64,000 nt of DNA. It comes from Prevotella jejuni. GTDB lineage: Bacteria > Bacteroidota > Bacteroidia > Bacteroidales > Bacteroidaceae. Position 1 is the first letter of the stretch; each line of letters begins with the position of its first letter. Location of the stretch: positions 1-64,000 of the forward strand of contig NZ_FZNZ01000006.1 in NCBI RefSeq assembly GCF_900187995.1. The letters are read 5' to 3'. Below, in pieces: positions 1-8,854 of the stretch. The position numbers and the translations under genes are program-made. The notes below the pieces were generated by a model. That model was not told the origin of the DNA, ran no database searches, and saw only the letters and a list, made by a program, of their open reading frames with translations.

Positions 1-309
1 TTACTGTCTCCATTCAAAGAGCATATCAAGTCTATTACAACTGACAATGGTACAGAATTCGCTTGTCATGAAATGATAGCCAAAAGCCTTGGTGTTACCA
101 TATATTTTGCTGACCCATACGCTTCATGGCAGAAAGGCGCTATAGAAAATGCTAACGGACTAATTAGGCAATACGTGCCAAAAAAAGAAACCTTTGAGCA
201 TATCAGCCAGCAACAAATAACTAAGTATTCAAAGAAAATTAACATGAGACCAAGAAAGAAATTAGATTTTAAAACACCACAGGACTGCTTTTACGAACTA
301 ATTAAGTAA
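1..309 (+). CDS. IS30-family transposase, 3' fragment (cut by window start)
   Basis: This is the C-terminal end of a DDE transposase, open from the first base of the window and ending at TAA 307-309. The visible part has TDNGTEF (second catalytic Asp) and, about 30 residues on, ADPYASWQKGAIEN, which supplies the catalytic Glu. That spacing and the following NGLIRQYVPK stretch are typical of the IS30 family, which cuts and pastes a small element through inverted ends. The right end of the element probably lies at about 310-337, because the following sequence matches a repeat found again at the other end of the window. Whether the upstream half is intact cannot be seen. Confidence 0.9.
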   Translation, partial: LLSPFKEHIKSITTDNGTEFACHEMIAKSLGVTIYFADPYASWQKGAIENANGLIRQYVPKKETFEHISQQQITKYSKKINMRPRKKLDFKTPQDCFYELIK

Positions 310-1133
310 ATTTGCACTTGCTTGTTGAATTCACGAATCAACTGGTTATCAAGTCATTCTTAAAAGGTGCTTAATTGGACTTCAAAAGGGCGTTAGTAAC
401 ACGCTAAAAGAGCATCTATTGCACGGTAATCAGGCGTCTTTTAGAAGCCAGAAGAGTATGTGTCAGTTTTGAACTGCGTAAAAATATTTACAGACACCGA
501 TGTTATGGTAATAATTTGTATGTATAGGCAGAAAGACATGCTAATGAACAGACACAGTATCAATTTGCCTTTTCAGCATCTTATCTTGTAGTTTATCTTC
601 CGATGTAAGACCATGTGATTTTGGACAGGCATACCTTGCAAGTGCATTAGCCTTTATTCTATTTCCAATCTACGCATTTAACGGAAGTACCATAGAATTG
701 ACAAACAATCTCCATTGCTCCACACACTGATGGTGCCTCCTTGCCTACCAGTGCTTTGTTTTGATATCCCTCCGTACTCTCCATTTCTCTGTGTGACATT
801 TCGTCAGAGACCTAAAGTTTAGGCTGATCATTATCACTCCAAAAGTCTGAAGCCCTTAATTTTGTCTCTATAATAATAAGGTATAGCAGTTTATAAAACT
901 AATTCAACTATAATCTGAGGCATAAATAAAGTTTAGAATAATACTATATAATTGTTTGATTTACCGCATTATAATGTGATAAAACGTATAAAAACATGCA
1001 CAAAGATATATGATTTGTGCAATAGAGAGTGCTTTTTTAATCAAAAAACTTGCATACATGGAAAAAAAACAGTTCCTTTGCAAGCGCATTTTGAATTTGG
1101 AAATCAATATTAAACAATTTAAAACTTACAATT
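310..1133. other. Gene-poor stretch between IS30 end and acpP
   Basis: No supportable gene. It holds the likely IS right end (about 310-337), a family E 22-bp repeat array (338-487), AT-rich sequence from about 840, and a hairpin TGCACAAA/TTTGTGCA at 997-1021, about 110 bp before acpP. The 490-830 segment has no ORF I recognise on either strand and could be decayed coding sequence. Confidence 0.6.
338..487 (-). repeat. Family E 22-bp periodic array, copy 1
   Basis: Five degenerate units with the motif AAAAGGGC. The conserved G after the A-run falls at 366, 388, 410, about 433 and 454, so the step is 22 bp. The same sequence occurs in opposite orientation at 63762-63876. The best conserved blocks are AAAAGGTGCTTAATT, CTTCAAAAGGGCGTTAGTAA and GGCGTCTTTTAGAAGC. 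The IS30 end abuts it. Confidence 0.8.
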
Positions 1134-1370
1134 ATGTCAGAAATTGAATCAAAAGTAAAGGCTATTATCGTAGAGAAACTTGGTGTTGACGAGGCTGAGG
1201 TAAAACCAGAGGCAAGCTTCACAAACGACCTCGGTGCTGATTCTTTGGATACAGTAGAGCTCATCATGGAGTTCGAGAAGGAGTTCGGTATTTCTATTCC
1301 AGACGATAAGGCTGAGAAGATCTCTACAGTAGGCGACGCTATCTCTTACATCGAGGAGAACGCTAAGTAA
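1134..1370 (+). CDS. acpP: Acyl carrier protein
   Basis: This small acidic protein of 78 residues carries growing acyl chains for type II fatty acid synthesis in the cytoplasm. The sequence has [18 protein letters not shown], in which the Ser of the DSL motif accepts 4'-phosphopantetheine, followed by the helix II acidic face that docks synthases. Length and charge are normal for AcpP. It is followed after 88 bp by fabF on the same strand, with a clear terminator hairpin between them. That arrangement would let acpP be made in excess over FabF, as the pathway needs. Confidence 0.97.
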   Translation: MSEIESKVKAIIVEKLGVDEAEVKPEASFTNDLGADSLDTVELIMEFEKEFGISIPDDKAEKISTVGDAISYIEENAK

Positions 1371-1391
1371 GGTTTACTCAAGATAAAAGAA

Positions 1392-1429
1392 CCAAGCAAA
1401 GCGTCTATTCCTTTGCTTGGCTTTTTTTT
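1392..1429 (+). terminator. Hairpin plus T-tract between acpP and fabF
   Basis: Perfect 10-bp stem CCAAGCAAAG / CTTTGCTTGG (1392-1401 and 1411-1420), 9-nt loop, followed by C and eight T. It lies before the fabF start at 1459, so it probably attenuates read-through rather than separating unrelated genes. Confidence 0.85.
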
Positions 1430-1458
1430 ACTTTACTTTTTTATTTTATATTTCACAC

Positions 1459-2721
1459 ATGGAATTAAAAAGAGTAGTTGTAACAGGTCTTGGTGCTGTT
1501 ACTCCATTGGGTAACACTCCTGAGGAGACTTGGAAGAATATGCTTGCAGGCAAGAGTGGTGCTGCTCCTATTACATATTTCGATACAAGCTTATTCAAGA
1601 CAAAGTTTGCTTGCGAGGTAAAAGACCTTAACATCAATGATTATATTGATTGTAAGGAGGCTCGTAAGCTTGATCGTTACACTCAGTTAGCAATGGTTAG
1701 TGCCATTCAGGGTGTTAAGGATGCCAACTTTGACATGGAGAAGATTGATAAGAACCGTGTAGGTGTTATCTATGGTGTAGGTATTGGTGGTATCAAGACC
1801 TTCGAAGATGAGGTGACTTATTATGCACAGCATCCTGAGAATGGTCCTAAGTTCAATCCATTCTTCATCCCTAAGATGATTGCTGACATTGCTTCAGGCC
1901 AGATTAGTATTCAGTTTGGCTTCCACGGTCCAAACTACACTACAACCTCAGCTTGTGCTTCTTCAACCAACGCTTTGGCTGCAGCATTCAACCAGATTCG
2001 TCTTGGTAAGGCTGACATCATTGTTAGTGGTGGTGCCGAGGCAGCTATATGCGCTTGCGGTGTAGGTGGTTTCAATGCTATGCACGCCCTTTCAACACGC
2101 AATGATGATCCACAGCACGCATCACGTCCATTCTCAGCAAGCCGCGACGGTTTCGTAATGGGTGAGGGTGCTGGCTGTCTTATCCTTGAAGAGTTAGAGC
2201 ATGCAAAGGCTCGTGGAGCTAAGATTTACGCAGAGATGGTTGGTGAAGGCGAGTCAGCTGACGCCCATCATATCACAGCTTCTCACCCAGAGGGTCTTGG
2301 TGCTAAGCTCGTTATGAAGGCAGCACTTGCAGATGCTGGTATGAAGCCAGAGGACATTGACTATATCAACGTTCACGGTACATCAACTCCTGTAGGTGAT
2401 ATTTCAGAGGCAAAGGCCATCAAGGATTTGTTTGGTGAGGCTGCTTACAAGTTGAATATCTCTTCTACAAAGAGTATGACAGGTCACCTTCTTGGTGCAG
2501 CTGGTGCTGTAGAGGCTTTAGCTTGCGTAATGGCTGTTAAGGATGACATCATTCCTCCTACCATCAACCATGAAGATGATGACAAGGATCCAGAATTGGA
2601 TTATAACTTGAACTTTACGTTCAACAAGGCTCAGAAGCGTGAGGTACGTGCTGCGCTCAGCAACACCTTCGGTTTTGGTGGCCACAATGCTTGTGTCATA
2701 TTCAAGAAGTATGCTGAATAA
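1459..2721 (+). CDS. fabF: Beta-ketoacyl-ACP synthase II
   Basis: FabF condenses malonyl-ACP with acyl-ACP to elongate fatty acids. The protein of 420 residues shows the thiolase-fold catalytic set: Cys166 in TTTSACASS, His306 in NVHGTSTPVGD, Lys338 in SSTKS and His343 in TGHLLGAAGA. I start it at 1459 (MELKRVVVTG). An in-frame ATG at 1417 would add 14 hydrophobic residues, but it lies in the second arm of the terminator hairpin and gives an atypical N-terminus. Its last 11 bp overlap the start of rnc, so the two are translationally linked. Confidence 0.96.
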   Translation: MELKRVVVTGLGAVTPLGNTPEETWKNMLAGKSGAAPITYFDTSLFKTKFACEVKDLNINDYIDCKEARKLDRYTQLAMVSAIQGVKDANFDMEKIDKNRVGVIYGVGIGGIKTFEDEVTYYAQHPENGPKFNPFFIPKMIADIASGQISIQFGFHGPNYTTTSACASSTNALAAAFNQIRLGKADIIVSGGAEAAICACGVGGFNAMHALSTRNDDPQHASRPFSASRDGFVMGEGAGCLILEELEHAKARGAKIYAEMVGEGESADAHHITASHPEGLGAKLVMKAALADAGMKPEDIDYINVHGTSTPVGDISEAKAIKDLFGEAAYKLNISSTKSMTGHLLGAAGAVEALACVMAVKDDIIPPTINHEDDDKDPELDYNLNFTFNKAQKREVRAALSNTFGFGGHNACVIFKKYAE

Positions 2722-3775
2722 GATTATCGATAGAATAAAGCTCCCTTTCCGTAAGGAGAAGGAGCTTTATTTGTCTTTGTACCACATCATCGGCATTATC
2801 CCCCACGATATCAGTTATTATAAGACAGCTCTCTTACACAAGAGCGTAGCGCGTCGTAACGAGAAGGGCAAGCCAGTAAACAATGAACGGCTTGAGTTCC
2901 TTGGTGATGCAATATTGGACGCCATTGTTGGTGACATTGTTTACGAGCATTTCCCTGGGAAGCGCGAAGGTTTCTTAACGAACACCCGTTCTAAATTAGT
3001 ACAACGCGATACGCTGAATCGTCTGGCAAAGGAGATGGGAATCGGTCAGTTGATACTCTCTAACGGCCACACATCTTCGCATAACAGTTATCTTGGTGGT
3101 AATGCTTTCGAAGCACTTGTTGGTGCACTCTATCTTGACCATGGCTATAATGCTTGCATGAAGTTTATGAAACAGCAAGTTCTTGGTAAGCTTATCAATA
3201 TTGATAAGGTAGCTTATAAGGAGGTAAACTTCAAGTCTAAGCTCATCGAATGGAGCCAGAAGAACAAGGTTAAGATGGAGTTCAAGCTGATTGAAAACCA
3301 GAAAGACAAACAGGGCAGTCCTACTTTCCATTTTCAAGTGGTTATGGAGGGCATCCCATGTGGGGAAGGTCATGGTTATTCTAAGAAGGAGAGTCAGCAA
3401 GAGGCGTCCAAGCTCACCCTACAACGACTTCGTCGGGAACCTCAGTTCATAGACGAGATATTTGTAGCAAAGGCCAACCGTACAAAGATGGAAGAGGAAC
3501 CTGTCCTCAATGTTCCAGAGACTTCTCAGGACATGAACTTTATCGTAGGTTCTGAAGTGGATGTCAAGAAACACGAGAATCCTTTCCATACAGAGGTGTT
3601 TGATGAGAAGTCATCGGCTGCTGATGAGAAGAAGGTAGAGCAGACGGAGGCTTCGGAGAAGACGAAAGAAGGGGATAACACCGATACTTTCGACCTCTCA
3701 GACATTTCTCATTCAAAGGATATTGACCGCGAGGCTATCATTGCTGCGGCTGAAAAAGAGGCCTTTGATGCCTAA
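2711..3775 (+). CDS. rnc: Ribonuclease III with long acidic C-terminal tail
   Basis: RNase III cleaves double-stranded RNA and matures rRNA precursors. With the start at 2711 (MLNKIIDRIK) the protein has 354 residues. The signature NNERLEFLGDAILD is at 57-70, the second acidic site at NAFEALVGALYLDHG (about 131-145), and the dsRNA-binding domain spans about 172-241. An upstream ATG at 2639 lies well inside fabF and would add 24 unrelated residues, so I reject it. The last ~110 residues are a low-complexity Glu/Lys/Asp/Ser tail absent from the usual 220-250 residue enzymes. The start overlaps fabF by 11 bp, the conserved acpP-fabF-rnc order. Confidence 0.95.
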   Translation: MLNKIIDRIKLPFRKEKELYLSLYHIIGIIPHDISYYKTALLHKSVARRNEKGKPVNNERLEFLGDAILDAIVGDIVYEHFPGKREGFLTNTRSKLVQRDTLNRLAKEMGIGQLILSNGHTSSHNSYLGGNAFEALVGALYLDHGYNACMKFMKQQVLGKLINIDKVAYKEVNFKSKLIEWSQKNKVKMEFKLIENQKDKQGSPTFHFQVVMEGIPCGEGHGYSKKESQQEASKLTLQRLRREPQFIDEIFVAKANRTKMEEEPVLNVPETSQDMNFIVGSEVDVKKHENPFHTEVFDEKSSAADEKKVEQTEASEKTKEGDNTDTFDLSDISHSKDIDREAIIAAAEKEAFDA

Positions 3776-3799
3776 AATACTGTTTTAACACAATTAAGA

Positions 3800-3885
3800 A
3801 CAAGCGTTTATAGCTGGTTATAAGTAGACTACTATTATTCCGTGGTCATTTACTTATCATCACCTATAAACGCTTGTTTGTTTTC
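3800..3885 (+). terminator. Long-loop hairpin after rnc
   Basis: 14-bp arms ACAAGCGTTTATAG (3800-3813) and CTATAAACGCTTGT (3864-3877), then TTGTTTTCTTT. The 50-nt loop is longer than usual for a terminator. Confidence 0.6.
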
Positions 3886-3955
3886 TTTCCCTTGATGGCC
3901 TTCATTCGATGGCATACAAGCCTATACAACATCTTACTTCCAATACGTTTACCAC

Positions 3956-4065
3956 AAAGCCTTAACACAATTGATGAGAAGCCTTAACTTGCTTAAAGAA
4001 GAGCCTTAACACGATTGTTGAAAAGCCTTAGCTCAATTAATGAAAAGCCTTAGCACGATTGGAGT
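3956..4065. repeat. Family B 22-bp tandem array, five units
   Basis: The block GCCTTA begins at 3959, 3981, 4003, 4025 and 4047, so the step is exactly 22 bp. The best conserved unit core is GCCTTAACACAATTGATGA. A lone similar unit is at 59759-59778. It sits between convergent genes. Confidence 0.85.
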
Positions 4066-4115
4066 TTACGAACACTAACGCACATTCGGGGCCTCATCAC
4101 ACATAAAGAGTACCC

Positions 4116-5714
4116 CTAATTAATCTCCATTATATAACGTTCAAACTTATCATTATCAACGTTTGAGCGGTTCTTAACACGTGTCTTATAAGTGTTAATG
4201 GTATGTACAGAATAGTTTAAGAACGATGCAATACGTTCAGAATCAGTAATACCTAATCGGATAAGGGCAAAGATACGCATCTCTGTCGTGAGCTGTCTCT
4301 TCTCAACAGGTCTTTGGTCGGGTTCGTCAAAGAGTTTGTTGTAGTTCTCTATGAATTGTGGGAAGAGTTTTAAGAAAGTCTCATCAAAATCAATAAACAT
4401 TGATTTCCTCTCTTCTCCTAATTCACTTTCTTTCAACGAGGAACGTAGGTCATCAAATCGTTTCATCGATATCTTACGATCGATAGAACGGTAGAGCTTC
4501 TCCACTTTATTGATGTATTCCGAATTAATATAGAACGACCTACCAATGTATTCATCTTTGATTTTATTCACCTCCTCCAACTGTTCGTTCTTAGCCTCTA
4601 ACTGTTGGTTACGCCGTGCGATAATTGCTTGCGCCTTCTTCAGCTTTATCATCTGTTTACGGATGAACCATCCTGCCATCAACAGACCAATAAGAAAGAG
4701 GATGAAGACGACTGCTGCGATGGCTATAGCATTGCGTTGCGCCTGCATTATCTTGTATCTATCTTGTTCGATGATGGGCAACACACTACTAACCTCTATC
4801 ACTCGTTGTCGTGCTCCATAGAAGTTTGCATTCGAAAGCGACTCTCTGACATACTCGGTTGCATGTTGTATGTCACCTTCCCTATAAAGTAGTTTAGCCA
4901 AGGTACATAGCGCTGTGGTCTCTCTTACAACCCCTTCGTTATCATAGATAGCAGCCTGTGCAAGATAGTCCATGGCTTGGTCGTCCTCTTTTAGGAAGAG
5001 ATAAATCCATCCAATACAAGAGGTAACAATCGCCTTATGGTGCAGGTCTACTCTTCTTCCTTGTAGGAACTGCTTGAAAGTATCGAGTGATGCCTCATAC
5101 TTCCGTTCCTTCATCTGTCTCATTCCTATGGCATAGAGTCGCTCAGCCGACCCCTTAGGGAGATAATGAAGCAAAGAGTCCGTATAAACACCAGCCTGCT
5201 TCACATACTGACTCTGGTAAGGTTCGGTGCGGGTATAGTCTGACACGTCATAATAGAGGCGTGATGCCATTGTGAAATAAAGCTTTCTTACGTTGGCGCT
5301 TGTCCCGTCGATGTGGATAGAATGTAGTTCGTTAAAGGCCTCAGAATACAGTCCTGCAGACAACAGACAGAAGACTAAGTCGCAGCGTGCCTCTACTTCA
5401 TAGTTAGGGTTTTGCAGTCTGTGAGCCTCAGCGAGCAGGTGATTGGCATAGACGTAGGCCGAGTCATATTGATAGGATGAATATTCGTTGAAGAGTTGTC
5501 GGTTAATATCAAATCTGTCAGCCCTTGGAGTCGTTTTCAAACGTTGTTTCAATCGTTTGATATTCTCAAGTTTTTCATGCTCATATACCTTCTTTTTCTC
5601 TAAACTTTGGTCGAGTTGGTATAGTCGCTTCTCCCATTCTCCATTGTTTGCAACGCAAAGCAAGGGAATAAGCAGGAATAGAAATGACAGGTATAACTTC
5701 ATAAGCGTATTCAT
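4116..5714 (-). CDS. DUF6377-type TPR transcription regulator, membrane anchored
   Basis: This 532-residue protein is built as a sensor-regulator. It has a signal/anchor peptide (1-22), helical TPR-like repeats (about 75-300), a single membrane segment (about 329-351), a coiled coil (352-390), and a C-terminal LuxR-like helix-turn-helix (about 476-520, EMRIFALIRLGITDSERIASFLNYS in part). I recognise it as the Bacteroidota DUF6377 type, whose members often sit beside glycan-use loci. It is the gene next to GH87 on the same strand and faces away from the SusCD genes, so I infer that it regulates this PUL. The signal it reads is unknown. A second in-frame ATG four codons downstream (5702) is an equally possible start. 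Confidence 0.8.
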   Translation of the reverse strand: MNTLMKLYLSFLFLLIPLLCVANNGEWEKRLYQLDQSLEKKKVYEHEKLENIKRLKQRLKTTPRADRFDINRQLFNEYSSYQYDSAYVYANHLLAEAHRLQNPNYEVEARCDLVFCLLSAGLYSEAFNELHSIHIDGTSANVRKLYFTMASRLYYDVSDYTRTEPYQSQYVKQAGVYTDSLLHYLPKGSAERLYAIGMRQMKERKYEASLDTFKQFLQGRRVDLHHKAIVTSCIGWIYLFLKEDDQAMDYLAQAAIYDNEGVVRETTALCTLAKLLYREGDIQHATEYVRESLSNANFYGARQRVIEVSSVLPIIEQDRYKIMQAQRNAIAIAAVVFILFLIGLLMAGWFIRKQMIKLKKAQAIIARRNQQLEAKNEQLEEVNKIKDEYIGRSFYINSEYINKVEKLYRSIDRKISMKRFDDLRSSLKESELGEERKSMFIDFDETFLKLFPQFIENYNKLFDEPDQRPVEKRQLTTEMRIFALIRLGITDSERIASFLNYSVHTINTYKTRVKNRSNVDNDKFERYIMEIN

Positions 5715-5767
5715 CCGAGGTATTGTTTATTGACAATCAGAAGATTTCCTTCCTTCTAATCTACCTG

Positions 5768-5775
5768 CAAAAATA
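5768..5775 (-). promoter_or_regulatory. Bacteroidota -7 element of the DUF6377 gene
   Basis: TATTTTTG on the minus strand, 54 bp before the start at 5714; fits TAnnTTTG. Confidence 0.5.
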
Positions 5776-5795
5776 AAACAATTATTAATAACTAC

Positions 5796-5835
5796 AAAAA
5801 AATATCGACCGTAACTTTCTTACGGCCGATACTTT
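5796..5835 (-). terminator. Terminator of the GH87 gene
   Basis: Arms TATCGACCGTAA (5803-5814) and TTACGGCCGATA (5820-5831) with one mismatch. On the minus strand it is followed by a run of seven T, downstream of the gene ending at 5889. Confidence 0.75.
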
Positions 5836-5888
5836 TATCTTTTATAGGAAAGTGTGTTTCCTACTCTTTCCCATGATTAGTTCTGCTA

Positions 5889-8792
5889 TTACCTTACGAT
5901 GATCTTCTTTCCATTGTGGATATAAAGCCCAGGCTTAAGGTTCTCTTTTGTTGTGGCCACCTTGTTTCCTTGGAGGTCATAGTAGGCACCTTCCGCCTCT
6001 GTCCTACCCTTCACACTGTCAATAGCATTGGCTTGGTTAAGGTTATTCAAGTCGTCTGGCGAACTGACCTCACTTGCTGAGAAGAATCTGACAGCCCCCA
6101 ATGGGATCTTCAACTCAATACTCTTCTTATTTGCATCATCGCTGCCATTCACCTCGTCTCTATAGTCGTGCGTGTCATTTACCCATGCTGTGAGGGTATG
6201 AACACCGTTTGTAGCTGTCCAAGTGCTCTTTCCGTTCGTACCACCAGTTGCTGAAAGCGTTATCTTCTGATGTGATTTCAGACCGCCATAGTGCTTATCG
6301 TTCCATGTGATAACACTCGTGTTACCATCAATCTGGAACTGTACACCGAGCTTTGTACCTGCTGGTACGTCTCTGTCACCAGCGTTGACAATCGTCGCAG
6401 TGAAGCGTACTTCATCACCAGGGTTAATGGTTTTCTTGTCGAAGGCAACCTTTGTTACAACGAGGTCATAGCCTCCTGTCACAGGAGTATAGTCGCCATC
6501 GTCCTCATTCTCAGCTACATTAAATTTCTTCTCACGATTGTTGTTGTCTCTTGTTAACTCATCTGTCAGTCGGTTACGATAGTCGGCTTCTGCCTTTACC
6601 ACGTGTCCACCGGCTACTGCCTTCCATGCTGTCTGTGTCGTAAGGATAATAGTCTGCTTTGCCTTCAACCCTTTTTTATAACTTGTTGTGACGAAGCTCT
6701 CCTGTCCATCGACAGTCACCTTCACGCCAAGATTGACCCCTGTAGGAATGTCAACATTACTTACGTTCGTAAGAGCAAACTTAAAGGTAACAGCATCTCC
6801 CTCCTTCAGTGAGGTGCTACCATCGGTATTCTCCCATCGTAAACCCTGTAGATCGACGTCATACCCTTTGATTCCTTCTAACGGATTGACGATTCCTCCC
6901 TGCTGACTGGTGTCTGCCTCTGGGAAATCAGGAACTTTATACGTAGCGTCACTTAGGTATTCATAACCGATAGCTGCCGCACGTGCCTTGTTATTATCTG
7001 TCCATACAGGCCATGTCTGGTTGTTCTTAATCTTGTCTTCGCCGACGTTTGCAATCTTAATACCATTGCTAAACTTCACACCATCAACGTCCAAACGGAT
7101 AGCACCAGTAGAGTGTTCCCATGTAGAATACTTTGTTGTCTGTCCTGCAAGGGATGCACCAAGAATCTCTGTGTTCTTAAATTCAATGCCTGATGGGCCT
7201 GACATGACACGGATAGCATCGAAAGGTGAATCATAGATCTTGGTGTTGTTGAAGACTACATTGCGTACACCACCTTTGATATCAATGGCAGCTAAGTCTT
7301 CATGCCAGCTGTCATCGTTGGTACCACAACGCACGAGTATGTTGTTGTCAAAGCTAATCTTCTGTGTGTTCGTGTACTTTGGACCAGAGAATACATCATT
7401 CAGATGAATACCTGAAGCCATGAACATGTCAGCAAGATAGTTGTTATAGATTTTATGACCATCACCGCCATAGAGGGCAATACCGCCTGCACGCCAGATA
7501 AGTTCAATGGTATTGTAAGCGAAGATGTTGTTCTTTTCGTCTACCGCCCCCATCGTATGATCGTTCCACATTGCCAAACCGTCATCGCCATTGTTGCGAA
7601 CACTACAGTTATAAACCGTTGCATTAGATGTTCCTTGGCAGAAGTTCACTCCGTCAGCAAAGTTATTACGGATACGACAGTCTACTATCTTCAGTCCATT
7701 GCTATAGTCCACAGCACCATTATAGTCGCCTATCCAGAAGCCACACTCAAAGTGGTCTTCCCATACATGATGGATAACACTACCGTCTTTGAAGACATCC
7801 ATGAAGCATTTATACACTGCTTGCTGGTTGTGTCGACTCCTTAGATTGGAGTTAAGGTATAGGTTACAGATTTCAACATTACTACAATAGCCATCTCTAC
7901 CATGTGAGCCATTACCGCCCGAAATACCTCCTCCGAATGGATTAGGGTTCGTAAACTTAAGGTTAGTGTACCACATACCAGCGCCAGTAATTGTTACGTC
8001 GGAGGCAAAGATATACCAGATGCTACTCAATTCGAAGGTTCCTGCAGGGATATAAAGTATCTTTGACCCTGCATCTGCATCTTTCAATGCTTCTTCAAAA
8101 GCCTTGAGATAATCATTCCCTTTGACATACTTGCGGTATTTGGCGTCTGTTACGTTCACCGCACCAGCAGGACATTCTATCTCTTCAGGTACAACCTCGG
8201 TCTCAATGAAGTCTACTCCATAGTCATAACCATTGGCACCAGAACTCTGGATACGGATTCTATCACCTGCTCGGAGTGCCTTATTCAGAAGGAAGTGGGT
8301 CTCATCAAAGGCAAAACAAGCTGTTCCACCGTCACTTTTATCAGCTGGATTACCACCAGCAAAGTACTGATACATATAATAAGACGTCAGATTGACTGTC
8401 TGCACCTTCTTATCATTTACATAGACATCCAACGAACCATTCAGTCCCATCCCGTCAGGAGAATCAGGCATAGTAAAGCGTAATGTGACGCCATTAGCGT
8501 CTCCTCTCATTGTCCATTCGGCGTAAGCACCATTCGTTGGGAGGTCAACATACGACTGACGGGAAGCCTGCGAAGCAATGTTCTTACGGTCCCATGTAGG
8601 CGAGGTCTTCAATGTTGCGCCTCCTCCCAGTGCTGCAGTCTCTGAGTCGTAACGTGTGTAAGGCATCAAAGCACCCACTCGTCCTTTGGCATCAGCCGAT
8701 GGTATCTTCCACTCGTCGGCCTTTGATGCCTTTGACACCATTGTATAAGACAATAGAAGTGTCAGTGCGATTAATAACTTTTTCTTCATCAT
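5889..8792 (-). CDS. GH87-type alpha-1,3-glucanase/mycodextranase, secreted
   Basis: This secreted protein of 967 residues has a signal peptide (1-22), a beta-sandwich sugar-binding-like region (about 60-200), a right-handed parallel beta-helix (about 235-620), two CARDB-like beta domains (about 645-755 and 775-890), and a C-terminal tail LKPGLYIHNGKKIIVR that resembles a type IX sorting signal. In the helix, Asp380 (NNFADGVNF) and the pair Asp403-Asp404 (NNGDDGLAMW) are 23 and 24 residues apart. That is the spacing of the three catalytic aspartates described for family GH87, which cuts alpha-1,3-glucan or nigeran. GH87 assignment is from motif and fold. It is the only enzyme on this strand in the PUL and is probably extracellular. 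Confidence 0.8.
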   Translation of the reverse strand: MMKKKLLIALTLLLSYTMVSKASKADEWKIPSADAKGRVGALMPYTRYDSETAALGGGATLKTSPTWDRKNIASQASRQSYVDLPTNGAYAEWTMRGDANGVTLRFTMPDSPDGMGLNGSLDVYVNDKKVQTVNLTSYYMYQYFAGGNPADKSDGGTACFAFDETHFLLNKALRAGDRIRIQSSGANGYDYGVDFIETEVVPEEIECPAGAVNVTDAKYRKYVKGNDYLKAFEEALKDADAGSKILYIPAGTFELSSIWYIFASDVTITGAGMWYTNLKFTNPNPFGGGISGGNGSHGRDGYCSNVEICNLYLNSNLRSRHNQQAVYKCFMDVFKDGSVIHHVWEDHFECGFWIGDYNGAVDYSNGLKIVDCRIRNNFADGVNFCQGTSNATVYNCSVRNNGDDGLAMWNDHTMGAVDEKNNIFAYNTIELIWRAGGIALYGGDGHKIYNNYLADMFMASGIHLNDVFSGPKYTNTQKISFDNNILVRCGTNDDSWHEDLAAIDIKGGVRNVVFNNTKIYDSPFDAIRVMSGPSGIEFKNTEILGASLAGQTTKYSTWEHSTGAIRLDVDGVKFSNGIKIANVGEDKIKNNQTWPVWTDNNKARAAAIGYEYLSDATYKVPDFPEADTSQQGGIVNPLEGIKGYDVDLQGLRWENTDGSTSLKEGDAVTFKFALTNVSNVDIPTGVNLGVKVTVDGQESFVTTSYKKGLKAKQTIILTTQTAWKAVAGGHVVKAEADYRNRLTDELTRDNNNREKKFNVAENEDDGDYTPVTGGYDLVVTKVAFDKKTINPGDEVRFTATIVNAGDRDVPAGTKLGVQFQIDGNTSVITWNDKHYGGLKSHQKITLSATGGTNGKSTWTATNGVHTLTAWVNDTHDYRDEVNGSDDANKKSIELKIPLGAVRFFSASEVSSPDDLNNLNQANAIDSVKGRTEAEGAYYDLQGNKVATTKENLKPGLYIHNGKKIIVR

Positions 8793-8846
8793 ATCACTTA
8801 ATTTAGTTCTTGTTTAATAAGGTCTTAAGGTTAGACTTTACAATCA

Positions 8847-8854
8847 CAAAAATA
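8847..8854 (-). promoter_or_regulatory. -7 element of the GH87 gene
   Basis: TATTTTTG on the minus strand, 55 bp before the start codon. Confidence 0.5.

Larger units (their letters stand above)
3776..4115. other. Intergenic stretch rnc / regulator (convergent)
   Basis: No gene. It contains a long hairpin (3800-3877) that can end rnc transcription and the family B 22-bp array (3956-4065). Confidence 0.7.

Noticed and set aside
490-830. Possible decayed gene on the minus strand
   Set aside because: Short open stretches on the reverse strand show no similarity I can name; kept only as a gene-poor region.
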